DNA from: Bradyrhizobium sp. Ce-3
GTDB taxonomy: Bacteria > Pseudomonadota > Alphaproteobacteria > Rhizobiales > Xanthobacteraceae
Length of the DNA stretch: 64,000 nt
Assembly: GCF_022835695.1 (NCBI RefSeq)
Contig: NZ_BQUV01000010.1
Coordinates: 248,001 to 312,000, forward strand
Reading direction: 5' to 3'
In this document: positions 34,879-42,750 of the stretch, one piece after another
How the letters are laid out: every line of letters begins with the position of its first letter
Position numbering within the stretch: position 1 is the first letter of the stretch
The notes under the pieces: model-generated
Databases searched by the model: none
The model's input: only the letters and a program-made list of their open reading frames with translations
Told to the model about the DNA's origin: nothing
Program-made: the position numbers and the translations under genes

Positions 34879-36912
34879 TTACGCCGCGCGGATGTTCGCC
34901 ATGAAGCGGTCGAGCTCCTCGCGCAGCCGCGAACTCTCGACCGACAGCGAACGTGCCGAATTCAGCACCTCTTCGGAGGCGGCCCCGGTCTCGGTGGCGC
35001 CGCGATTGACCTGGGTGACGCTGGAGGCGGCTTCCTGGGTGCCCTGTGCGACGTTCTGCACGCTGCGCGCGATCTCCTGCGTGGCCGCGCTCTGCTGCTC
35101 GACCGAGCTCGCGATATTGGTCGCGATCCCGGAGATCTGCCCGATCGTGCCGCCGATCTCCTTGATCGCGGCGACCGATTCCTGCGTCGCGGCCTGCATG
35201 CCCGAAATGTGGGTGGAAATCTCGTCGGTGGCCTTCGCGGTCTGGCTCGCCAGCGACTTCACTTCCGATGCGACCACCGCGAAGCCGCGGCCGGCATCGC
35301 CGGCGCGCGCGGCTTCGATGGTGGCGTTCAGCGCCAGGAGGTTGGTCTGCTCGGCGATCGCGGTAATCAGCTTGACGACGTCACCGATCTCCTGCGCGGC
35401 GCGCGAGAGCTTGCCGATCCGCGCATCGGTCTGCTCGGCCTGACGCACGGCTGAGTCGGCGATCTGGCTGGATTCCTTGGCGCGGCGGCCGATCTCGTCG
35501 ACCGACGCCGACAGCTCCTCGGTCGCTGATGCCACCGACTGCATGTTGCTGGAGGCCTCCTCGGAGGCGCCGGCGACCTGGCTCGACAGGTTCTGCGTGG
35601 TCTCCGCGGTCCGGGTCAGCGTACCGGCTGCGGATTCGAGCTGCACGGCGGACGCCGACACGTTGGAGACGATCGAGCCGACGGCGGATTCGAATTCGTC
35701 GGCGAAACGAATGAGCTCGTTGCGCCGCGCGGTGGCGCTCGCCTTGTTCTGCGCCTCCTGGGTCGCGGCATCGCGCTCGGCCTTGGCGACCGCCTGGACC
35801 TTGAACTCCTCGACCGCGCCGGCCATCTCGCCGAGCTCGTCGCGACGGCCGAGGCCCGGCAGCACGACATCGAAATTGCCTGCAGCGAGCTCGCGCATCG
35901 CCGCGCACATCGCCGCGATCGGCCGCGAAATCCCCTTGCCGAGCAGGAACGCCCACACCAGTCCGAGCACGAAGCTGCCCGCGGCGAGCATCAGGATCAG
36001 CTGCTCGGTCTCGCCGATCATGGCGTGCGATTCGGTCTCGAGCCGCTTCTGGTCGGCGAGCAAATCGGACTTCATCGCCGCGGCGCCCTGGCTGATGGCG
36101 GCCGCGGATTCCGTCATCTCGACGGTCAATTCGTCGATCGACTTGGCATTCGCGATCAGCTTGGCGAGCGCCTCGCGGTACTCTTCGAGCAGGCCGGCGA
36201 TGTCCTTCACACCCTGGGTGATCCGCTCGTTCTGCGAGGTGATTCCCTTCACCAGATTATCGGCGAATTTCAACCGGGCCAGCGCGCTGGAGGCGACGGT
36301 CTTGTCGCCGTTGACGACGAAGGTGTTGACCGCCCCGGTGATCGACTGCAGCTGGTCGGACACCTTCTTGGCGCCAAACTGGATCGACTGCAGCTCGGAG
36401 TCGTCGGCATTGCTCGGCAGATCGTCGAGCTTGTAGCGCATCGCGGTCGCGCTGCGGACCAGTTTGTTCTGCGCGGTCTGCGCGCTGTCGTCCTTGATGC
36501 GGACGATCTCGGCAAAGATCTTGGTGAAGGCGCGGAATTCGCGCTCCAGCCTGGTGACCTGCTCGAGCCGGGCCGGATTGGTGGTGCCCTTCATCGACGC
36601 CACGATGGCGTCCTTCAGGCTGGCCTCGGCGGCGAGCGCGGCCTTGGCGTCGTCCTCCTTGCCGGTCCCGACGTAATAGCGTGCCAGCGAACGGTAGGAG
36701 ATCAGTTCACGATCGATGTTGCGGGCGAGATCGGCTTCCGCGACGCTCTGGCGGTAGGAGCCGACGCCGGCGGAGACCCGCTCGAAGCCCATATAGGCAA
36801 AGCCCATGGTGGCAGCCGACAGGGCCAAGGTGACGGCAAAGCCGAGCATGATCTTGGCGCGGAATCTGAGGGTTGGGAGCCTGATCGACAGCGATCGCTT
36901 GAGTCCCGGCAT
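34879..36912 (-). CDS. methyl-accepting chemotaxis protein
   Basis: Membrane chemoreceptor of about 677 residues. After a short cytoplasmic start there is a transmembrane helix ([19 protein letters not shown]), a long helical periplasmic domain, a second transmembrane segment ending [11 protein letters not shown], a HAMP domain from GISRPIAAM, and the signalling hairpin with [20 protein letters not shown] and [20 protein letters not shown]. No C-terminal CheR pentapeptide is seen. I prefer the ATG at 36912 with GGGGGTGGG upstream; an ATG at 36930 is possible. The ligand domain is all-helical and of unknown specificity. Confidence 0.92.
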   Translation of the reverse strand: MPGLKRSLSIRLPTLRFRAKIMLGFAVTLALSAATMGFAYMGFERVSAGVGSYRQSVAEADLARNIDRELISYRSLARYYVGTGKEDDAKAALAAEASLKDAIVASMKGTTNPARLEQVTRLEREFRAFTKIFAEIVRIKDDSAQTAQNKLVRSATAMRYKLDDLPSNADDSELQSIQFGAKKVSDQLQSITGAVNTFVVNGDKTVASSALARLKFADNLVKGITSQNERITQGVKDIAGLLEEYREALAKLIANAKSIDELTVEMTESAAAISQGAAAMKSDLLADQKRLETESHAMIGETEQLILMLAAGSFVLGLVWAFLLGKGISRPIAAMCAAMRELAAGNFDVVLPGLGRRDELGEMAGAVEEFKVQAVAKAERDAATQEAQNKASATARRNELIRFADEFESAVGSIVSNVSASAVQLESAAGTLTRTAETTQNLSSQVAGASEEASSNMQSVASATEELSASVDEIGRRAKESSQIADSAVRQAEQTDARIGKLSRAAQEIGDVVKLITAIAEQTNLLALNATIEAARAGDAGRGFAVVASEVKSLASQTAKATDEISTHISGMQAATQESVAAIKEIGGTIGQISGIATNIASSVEQQSAATQEIARSVQNVAQGTQEAASSVTQVNRGATETGAASEEVLNSARSLSVESSRLREELDRFMANIRAA

Positions 36913-37378
36913 TCCCACCCCCGTCTTCATTCTGAAAACCACGCGGGGTCCGGCAGCGACCCGCCACCTCAGACCCCGGAGGGCAAAACTAAGGCAAAAT
37001 CAATAAGGCCCGGTAAATGGGCAGCCGCCACCGGGTTCGGCACGCTACTACCTTGGTCGGGCTGGCTGGGTCGGTAAGGTGATTGACGCGCGGGTCCTGC
37101 CCGATAGTTTAGAACCGATCAAACCTGTCCCTGCCCGGGCCAGGACAACACATCGGGAGGTGTCCCATGTCATCGCGTCGAACGGCGCCGTTGGCGCCTG
37201 CGGCGAGCGTAGCTGCCGGTGAACTGACCCGGCCAATGACATTCCCCCTCACGACCTAGACTATTAAAGGCAGGCCTGACCGCAACCAAACGCGGCATGG
37301 CCCGTATGCCCTTACGACCCGCGCTGTCACGACAGGCCGCGCCAAGAACAGCAAAAAGTCTGGTCAGGGAGAACGCCT
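36913..37378. other. intergenic region with a candidate leader peptide
   Basis: This 466-bp region separates the chemoreceptor (leftward) from the FIST gene (rightward). Apart from the small reading frame at 37167-37259 no gene is visible. It must hold promoters for both directions; TTGACG and similar hexamers near 37085 are too weak to call. Confidence 0.45.
37167..37259 (+). CDS. candidate small open reading frame (30 residues)
   Basis: ATG TCA TCG begins a 30-codon frame preceded by CGGGAGGTGTCCC, a strong ribosome-binding site at good spacing. The product, rich in Ala, Arg, Pro and Thr, has no recognisable domain and no membrane helix. It ends 119 bp before the FIST gene start and could be a leader peptide, but an equally good site can occur by chance in GC-rich DNA. 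Confidence 0.3.
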   Translation: MSSRRTAPLAPAASVAAGELTRPMTFPLTT

Positions 37379-38551
37379 TTGGCGAAGCAGAACGGCAGCG
37401 CCACCGACAGTATCGTCGTGGTGCAGGCAAAGACCGACGGGCCGCGGGAGGCAGCCGACGAGATCGCGCGCCAGCTGGCGGCCGCTGATCTCGCCATGCT
37501 CGTGGTGTTCGTGTCGCCGTTCTATGACCCGCAGGCGTTCATCGCCCAACTGTCCGATCGGATGCCCGACGTTCCGATCTTCGGCTGCACCACGGCCGGC
37601 GAATTGTCGCCCGGCGGCTGGGACGAGGACAGCGTGGTCGCGATGGGCTTCAGCGCGGCGGATTTCGTCATCGCGGCCCGCCCGCTGTTCGATCTCGCGA
37701 CGTTTCGGGTCGATCATGGCCGCGCCATCTGCACCGAGTTGCAGGGCGAGTTCGCGCAACGCACCGAGCATTGCGATCACACCGAGGATTCCTTCGGGCT
37801 GCTCTTCATCGACGGCATGTGCCAGCGTGAGGAGACCATCATGTCGGCGATCTATGCATCGCTCGGCGACATCCCGGTGGTCGGCGGCTCCGCCGGCGAC
37901 GGCCTGCGCTTCGAGAAGTCCTGGGTCTTCCATGGCGGCGAGGCCTTTACCGATGCCGCGGTCCTGATCCTGATCAGGACCCGGCTGCCGTTCCGCACCT
38001 TCAAGTGCGACCATTTCGAACCGACATCGACCAAGATGGTGGTGACCGAGGCCGACATCGAGCACCGCATCGTCAAGGAATTGAATGCCGAGCCGGCCGC
38101 GCTGGAATATTCCCGCGCCGTCGGCCTCAGCGACAGCAAGCTCGAACTGTTCTCCTTTGCCGCGCATCCGGTCCTGGTCCGCGTCGGCGGCGCCTATTAC
38201 GCGCGCTCGATCCAGCGCACCAATCCGGACGGATCGCTGCAATTCTTCTGCGCGATCGACGAGGGCATGGTGCTGACGGTGGCGCGCGAGCGCGACCCGA
38301 TCGACGTGACCAGCCGCCTGCTCAAGGAGCTGACCGAGGATCTCGGCGAGGTCTCGATGTTCATCGGCTTCGAATGCGTGCTGCGCCGGCTCGATGTCGA
38401 GCAGCGCCAGCTGTCGCGGGAGATGTCGGAGCTCTATCGCCGCAACAAAGTGATTGGCTTCCAGACCTATGGCGAGCAGTATCGCTCCATGCATGTCAAC
38501 CAGACGCTGACCGGCATCGCGATCGGCAAGCGGGCGATCGCGCCGCAATGA
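37379..38551 (+). CDS. FIST N- and C-domain sensor protein
   Basis: Soluble protein of 390 residues. The N-terminal FIST domain shows LAMLVVFVSPFYDPQAFIAQL, PIFGCTTAGELSPGGWDEDS and PVVGGSAGDGLRF; the FIST_C domain follows with LFSFAAHPVLVRVGGAYYARS and GSLQFFCAIDEGMVL. FIST domains are thought to bind small ligands such as amino acids for signal-transduction proteins. The start is a TTG at 37379 with AGGGAGAACGCC upstream. Its stop overlaps the start of the hybrid kinase (ATGA), so sensor and kinase are probably made together and form a complex. Confidence 0.9.
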   Translation: MAKQNGSATDSIVVVQAKTDGPREAADEIARQLAAADLAMLVVFVSPFYDPQAFIAQLSDRMPDVPIFGCTTAGELSPGGWDEDSVVAMGFSAADFVIAARPLFDLATFRVDHGRAICTELQGEFAQRTEHCDHTEDSFGLLFIDGMCQREETIMSAIYASLGDIPVVGGSAGDGLRFEKSWVFHGGEAFTDAAVLILIRTRLPFRTFKCDHFEPTSTKMVVTEADIEHRIVKELNAEPAALEYSRAVGLSDSKLELFSFAAHPVLVRVGGAYYARSIQRTNPDGSLQFFCAIDEGMVLTVARERDPIDVTSRLLKELTEDLGEVSMFIGFECVLRRLDVEQRQLSREMSELYRRNKVIGFQTYGEQYRSMHVNQTLTGIAIGKRAIAPQ

Positions 38552-39918
38552 CCGACAGCAAGACCACGCGCATTGCGGCGCTCGAACGCGAAGCCGAGAA
38601 GCTGCGCAAGATCAACGCGGCGCTGATGTCGCGCGTCGAACGTTCGACCGACCAGCAGCTCAACGCCTTCTCGCTGTTCGAGACCGCGATCGCGCTCGAT
38701 CAGCAAGTGCGCGACCGCACCCAGCAGCTCAAGCAGGCGCTGCAATCGCTGGAGAAGACCAACGGGCGCCTGCTGCAGGCCAAGCAGCAGGCCGAAGCGG
38801 CAAGCTCGCTGAAATCATCGGTGCTGGTTTCGGTGACGCACGACCTGTTGCAGCCGCTCAATGCGGCACGGCTGACGCTGTCCGCACTCGCTGAAATGGC
38901 GAGCGGGTCCAAGAGCGGCGCGCTGACCGATCAGATCGACCGTTCGCTGGCGACGCTGGAAGACATGCTGCGGACGCTGCTCGACATCTCGAAACTCGAT
39001 GCCGGCGTGCTGAGGCCCGAATTCGGTCCGGTCGCCATCGCCTCGCTGTTCGAGCCGCTTGAGCACGAGTTTGTGGCAACCGCCGCCAAGCGCAACCTCG
39101 GCTTCAAGATCATGCCGACGTCGGCGGTGGTGCGCTCCGATCCGCTGATGCTGCGCCGGATCCTGCAGAACCTCGTCGCCAACGCGTTGCGTTACACCCA
39201 GCGCGGCACCGTGCTGATGGGGTGCCGCCTCAAGGGCAACGACATCTGCATCGAGGTGCACGACACCGGACCGGGTATCCCGGAAGCCCAGCGCGAGGCG
39301 ATCTTCGTCGAGTTTCAGCGTGGCGAGACCAGCGCCGGCGACAAGGCAGGCATCGGGCTCGGCCTTTCGATCGTGCGCCGGTTTGCCGATCTGCTCGGCC
39401 ACGACATCCGGCTGAATTCACGCGCCGGCAAGGGCTCGGTGTTCTCGGTCACCGTGCCCCGTACGCTCGATCCGGTTGCAATCCCGGTGCGCGAACAGGC
39501 CAGCGTCGACTATCGCTATGGCGGCATGGAGGGTGCGAAGATCCTGCTGATCGAGAACGATCTCTCGAGCGCCGAAGGTCTCGCGCATCTGCTGGAGAAA
39601 TGGGGCTGCGACGTCGCGGTGACGATCTCCAAGACCGAGGCGCTCGAACGCATCCACGCGCTGGACGGCATTCCCGACGCCATCATCGCCGATCTGCATC
39701 TCGACAATGGCGAGACCGGCATCCAGGCCGTCGATGTGATCCGCGGCGAGATCAACGCCAAGGTCCCGGCGATCATCGTGACCGCCGATTACTCGGCCAA
39801 GGCCGCCTCCGACGTCTCGGCGTTCGGCCATGAACTGCTGAAGAAACCGATCAAGCCGGCCGAGATGCGCTCGCTGCTGTCGTTCCTGCTCGCGGCTGAG
39901 CAGTCTGCGCGGCTATGA
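38548..39918 (+). CDS. hybrid histidine kinase with C-terminal receiver, no input domain
   Basis: Kinase of 456 residues (NahK/ErcS-like). A coiled coil (about 5-90) leads straight into HisKA, with His98 in VTHDLLQPLNAARL. The ATPase domain has NLVANALRYTQRG, DTGPGIPEAQRE and GLGLSIVRRFADLLG. The receiver runs from about 331 (ILLIENDLSS) with acceptor Asp382 in AIIADLHLDNG and a C-terminal KKPIKP lysine. It has no sensory or membrane part, so the coupled FIST protein probably supplies input. The stop overlaps the convergent response-regulator gene by 6 nt. It is a good candidate to feed phosphate to the two regulators at 39913 and 40777. Confidence 0.92.
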   Translation: MTDSKTTRIAALEREAEKLRKINAALMSRVERSTDQQLNAFSLFETAIALDQQVRDRTQQLKQALQSLEKTNGRLLQAKQQAEAASSLKSSVLVSVTHDLLQPLNAARLTLSALAEMASGSKSGALTDQIDRSLATLEDMLRTLLDISKLDAGVLRPEFGPVAIASLFEPLEHEFVATAAKRNLGFKIMPTSAVVRSDPLMLRRILQNLVANALRYTQRGTVLMGCRLKGNDICIEVHDTGPGIPEAQREAIFVEFQRGETSAGDKAGIGLGLSIVRRFADLLGHDIRLNSRAGKGSVFSVTVPRTLDPVAIPVREQASVDYRYGGMEGAKILLIENDLSSAEGLAHLLEKWGCDVAVTISKTEALERIHALDGIPDAIIADLHLDNGETGIQAVDVIRGEINAKVPAIIVTADYSAKAASDVSAFGHELLKKPIKPAEMRSLLSFLLAAEQSARL

Positions 39919-40695
39919 TTCCGCGCCATGCGGCGGCGAGGCCGTCACCGGCGCATGGTCGTGCTTGCCGAAGTCGAGCTTCGACAGCGCGATGATGGCT
40001 TCGGTCCGGCTGCGCACGCCGAGCTTGCGCAGGATTTCCGAGACATGCACCTTTACGGTGGTCACGGAGATATCGAGTTCATAGGCGATGTGCTTGTTCT
40101 GCAAGCCGTGGCAGATCATGTCGAGCACGCGAAGCTGCTGCGCCGTGAACTGGCCGAGCTGCTGGATCAGCTGCTTGGTCTCGGCCTGCGCCTTCCGCGC
40201 GGCGGCGGTATCGCGGAAGCGCGTCGGCAGGCACACCGCGCCTTCCAGGATGCCGCGCAACAGCCGGGCCAGCTCGACCTTCGGCGTCGACTTCGGGATG
40301 TAGCCGGAAATGCCGAGCGAGATCGCGCCGCCGACGATCCGGGAATCATCATGCGCCGACACGATGACCAGCGCGCTGCGTGGCGCTGCGGCGCGTACCC
40401 GGTAGGCGCCGAGCAGGCCCGTGGTTCCCGGCATCGACAGGTCGAGCAGGATCAGATCGAGGCCATCGCGCGCGGCGATGACGTCCAGCGCACCGTCGAT
40501 CGACGTCGCCTGCAACACCTCGGCATCGGGAAATTCGGCCTCGATCACGCCGATCAGGGCGGCACGAAACAGCGGGTGGTCCTCGACGATCAGCAGTCGA
40601 GGCGCACCCGCCTTGCCGAGCGGCGGCTCATCCGCCAGGGGCGCGGTCGTGGTCAATGCTGCGCCGTCCTCCCTCGGATCGCTCATGACAGCCAT
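39913..40695 (-). CDS. LuxR/NarL-family response regulator
   Basis: Response regulator of 260 residues. After a 30-residue Ala/Pro-rich tail the receiver begins APRLLIVEDHPLFRAAL with acceptor Asp85 in DLILLDLSMPG and the lysine in SGYIPKSTPK; the LuxR helix-turn-helix follows (LGQFTAQQLRVLDMICHGLQ, then NKHIAYELDISVTTVKVHV). It is a DNA-binding output protein. The hybrid kinase next door is the probable phosphodonor. It shows the same domain plan as the neighbour at 40777, and the two may have arisen by duplication. The start could also be the ATG at 40686. Confidence 0.9.
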   Translation of the reverse strand: MAVMSDPREDGAALTTTAPLADEPPLGKAGAPRLLIVEDHPLFRAALIGVIEAEFPDAEVLQATSIDGALDVIAARDGLDLILLDLSMPGTTGLLGAYRVRAAAPRSALVIVSAHDDSRIVGGAISLGISGYIPKSTPKVELARLLRGILEGAVCLPTRFRDTAAARKAQAETKQLIQQLGQFTAQQLRVLDMICHGLQNKHIAYELDISVTTVKVHVSEILRKLGVRSRTEAIIALSKLDFGKHDHAPVTASPPHGAES

Positions 40696-40776
40696 TATAT
40701 ATGCACGACGTTATCTCAAAGCTGAGCGGCAGCCTATAGGCGGATAGTCAATGCAACCGCCTCGCGATGCAGCAAG

Positions 40777-41457
40777 CTAAGGCGCCTTCTCCGCCTTCGC
40801 AGCCGAGCTGGTTTCGAGAACCGGAAGCGGAATCTTGCCAAGCTCGATGATCGCCTTGTTGCGGCTGAACAGCTTCAGCTTGCGCAGGATCTCGGTCACG
40901 TGCGCCTTCACCGTGGATTCCGCGAGCTTCAGCTCGGAGGCGATCTCGCGGTTCTGCAGGCCGCGGATAATCAAATGCAGCACGCGGATTTGCTGCGGCG
41001 TCAGCTTCTGGATCCGCTCGCGCAGCGTGCGCGCGGTCTCGGACTGATCCAGCGCGCCAACTGCGACGAAATCGCGCGGCGCCGACACCGATCCGCTCAG
41101 CACGCGCGCGATCGCCTGCGACAGCTCGCCGAGCGAGGTCGATTTCGGCAGATAGCCGACCGCGCCCATTTCCAGCGCCTCGCGGATGGTGCGCTTGTCC
41201 TCCTCACTGGAGACGATGGCGATCGGCAGCCGCGGATAGCGATCCCTGATCTTCTGGAAGCCAGAGAAGCCGACCACGTCGGGCAGCAGCAGATCGAGCA
41301 GCGCGAGGTCGATATTCGGCTCGCTGGCGAGGATGCCAAGCGCCCCCTTGATCGAGGTGGCCTCATAGATCCGCGCATCGGGATGCGAGATGCGGATGGC
41401 ATTGCCAAGCGCCTCCCCGAACAGGGGGTGATCGTCGATGATCAGGAACCCCATCAT
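40777..41457 (-). CDS. LuxR/NarL-family response regulator
   Basis: Response regulator of 226 residues: receiver MGFLIIDDHPLFGEAL with acceptor Asp55 in LALLDLLLPDV and lysine in VGYLPKSTSL; LuxR-type helix-turn-helix LTPQQIRVLHLIIRGLQNRE then IASELKLAESTVKAHV. GAGGGTCC precedes the ATG. It lies just downstream of the XoxJ-XoxG fusion gene on the same strand, 36 bp after its stop, so it may be transcribed with the methanol dehydrogenase genes and control them. Confidence 0.9.
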   Translation of the reverse strand: MMGFLIIDDHPLFGEALGNAIRISHPDARIYEATSIKGALGILASEPNIDLALLDLLLPDVVGFSGFQKIRDRYPRLPIAIVSSEEDKRTIREALEMGAVGYLPKSTSLGELSQAIARVLSGSVSAPRDFVAVGALDQSETARTLRERIQKLTPQQIRVLHLIIRGLQNREIASELKLAESTVKAHVTEILRKLKLFSRNKAIIELGKIPLPVLETSSAAKAEKAP

Positions 41458-41493
41458 GAGGACCCTCGCACTGCTGTTCGCCGTTGGCCGCGG

Positions 41494-42729
41494 CTAGTTC
41501 GATCCGCCGGTATCCTGCACACTCTGCAGATACGCATATACGTTTCTGAGCTCGTCGTCGCTGAAGACGTCCTTCCAGGCCGGCATGCCCTTGGCCGGCC
41601 GCCCGTCATGAACCGTCTTCCAGAATGTCTGTTCCATGTCGTCAGCATAGCGCTTCTTGAGCAGCCTGAGATCGATCTTTCGCTCGGCCTGCACCGCATC
41701 AGGACCATGGCAATGGGCGCAGGTGCCGTTGAAGACCTCGCGCCCGGCCTTGGTATCTCCCTTGGTATCTCCCTTGGCTGCGGCGGTCTGAACCGGTTTC
41801 TCGGCCGCGGCCGCCTGCCCGACCGTGACGGGCTCGCTCGCCCCGACCGACGACGTCGTCGCCCGGTCCGCCTCGCCGAATTTCACCGGTGCGCCGTTCG
41901 GTACCCCATACTTGGCGAACAGCGCCGAAATCTCCGGCTGCAGCGCCGGCAGCACACCGTCGACCTCATCGCGCAGCGCGCCGGATGCCTTGGCGAAGCC
42001 GATCGCGGTGGCCCAGAGCAGGCCGTCGCCCTCGGTCGACACGATCTGGTACTTGTCGCCGTAGATGGTCTTGTTCAGCCAGCCCGCTACCGGCGCCCAG
42101 ATGAAGGCGATGTCGACCTTGCCCTGCTCGAGGGCCGCCATGCCCTCCTCCGGGCTGAGCACGGTGACCTTCTCGATGTCGTCGCGCAGCGCCAGCAGAT
42201 TCTGCGGCGTCGATTGATATTGCACCGCAACCCGCAACCCCTTGAGGTCGTCGATGCCGGCAAGCTTGCGATCCTTCGCGCGATCCCTGGCGCCGACCAG
42301 CGCATAGCCTTCATGGGCGATCGGCTTCGAGAAGATCACCGCCGGGCCCATGAAATCGTCGATCAGCGGCAGGCCAACCATGGCATCGCACTGCTTGCTC
42401 AGCAGCGTCTCGCGCACGGTGCGCTTGCCGAAATAGGATTTGTACCAGTTGGTGCTCACCGTCCGGCCGAGCTTTTGCGCCACCGCCTGGCCGATCTCGA
42501 GATAGAGACCGGGCTTGCCCGGGTCGTCGCTCGAGAACGGCAGGTTGGTCGGGTCGGCGCAGAGCCGCAGCGGCGGTTTGGTCTCGTCGGCGCCGGCCGC
42601 CAAGGCCGGCACCATCAGCGCCGGCGCCATCAGCAGAGCGGAGAGCAGCACGGTCCGGATTGCACGGTCCAACCGGGTGTTGCGCGAGGCGGTGCGCAGT
42701 TCGTTTCGGGCGATGCAGGACACGGACAA
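41494..42729 (-). CDS. fused XoxJ-like periplasmic binding protein and XoxG-like cytochrome c
   Basis: Secreted protein of 411 residues with two parts. An N-terminal signal (hydrophobic IRTVLLSALLMAPALMVPAL, cleavage near AAG) precedes a quinoprotein-dehydrogenase-associated solute-binding domain (about 53-285: LRLCADPTNLPFSSDD, GKRTVRETLLSKQCDAMVGLP, VAVQYQSTPQNLLALRDDI). After a low-complexity linker with KGDTKGDTK comes a class I cytochrome c domain with CAHCH (337-341) and distal Met382 in KGMPAW. In methylotrophs XoxJ and XoxG are separate proteins serving XoxF; here both appear in one chain next to xoxF. The start is TTG at 42729 with AAGGAGG upstream. Confidence 0.85.
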   Translation of the reverse strand: MSVSCIARNELRTASRNTRLDRAIRTVLLSALLMAPALMVPALAAGADETKPPLRLCADPTNLPFSSDDPGKPGLYLEIGQAVAQKLGRTVSTNWYKSYFGKRTVRETLLSKQCDAMVGLPLIDDFMGPAVIFSKPIAHEGYALVGARDRAKDRKLAGIDDLKGLRVAVQYQSTPQNLLALRDDIEKVTVLSPEEGMAALEQGKVDIAFIWAPVAGWLNKTIYGDKYQIVSTEGDGLLWATAIGFAKASGALRDEVDGVLPALQPEISALFAKYGVPNGAPVKFGEADRATTSSVGASEPVTVGQAAAAEKPVQTAAAKGDTKGDTKAGREVFNGTCAHCHGPDAVQAERKIDLRLLKKRYADDMEQTFWKTVHDGRPAKGMPAWKDVFSDDELRNVYAYLQSVQDTGGSN

Positions 42730-42750
42730 TGCTGCCTCCTTGACGATCGT

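Noticed and set aside
38005-38547. Upstream extension of the hybrid kinase frame into the FIST gene
   Set aside because: The region is out-of-frame FIST coding sequence; the kinase begins at the ATGA overlap at 38548, which matches the expected coiled coil plus HisKA layout.
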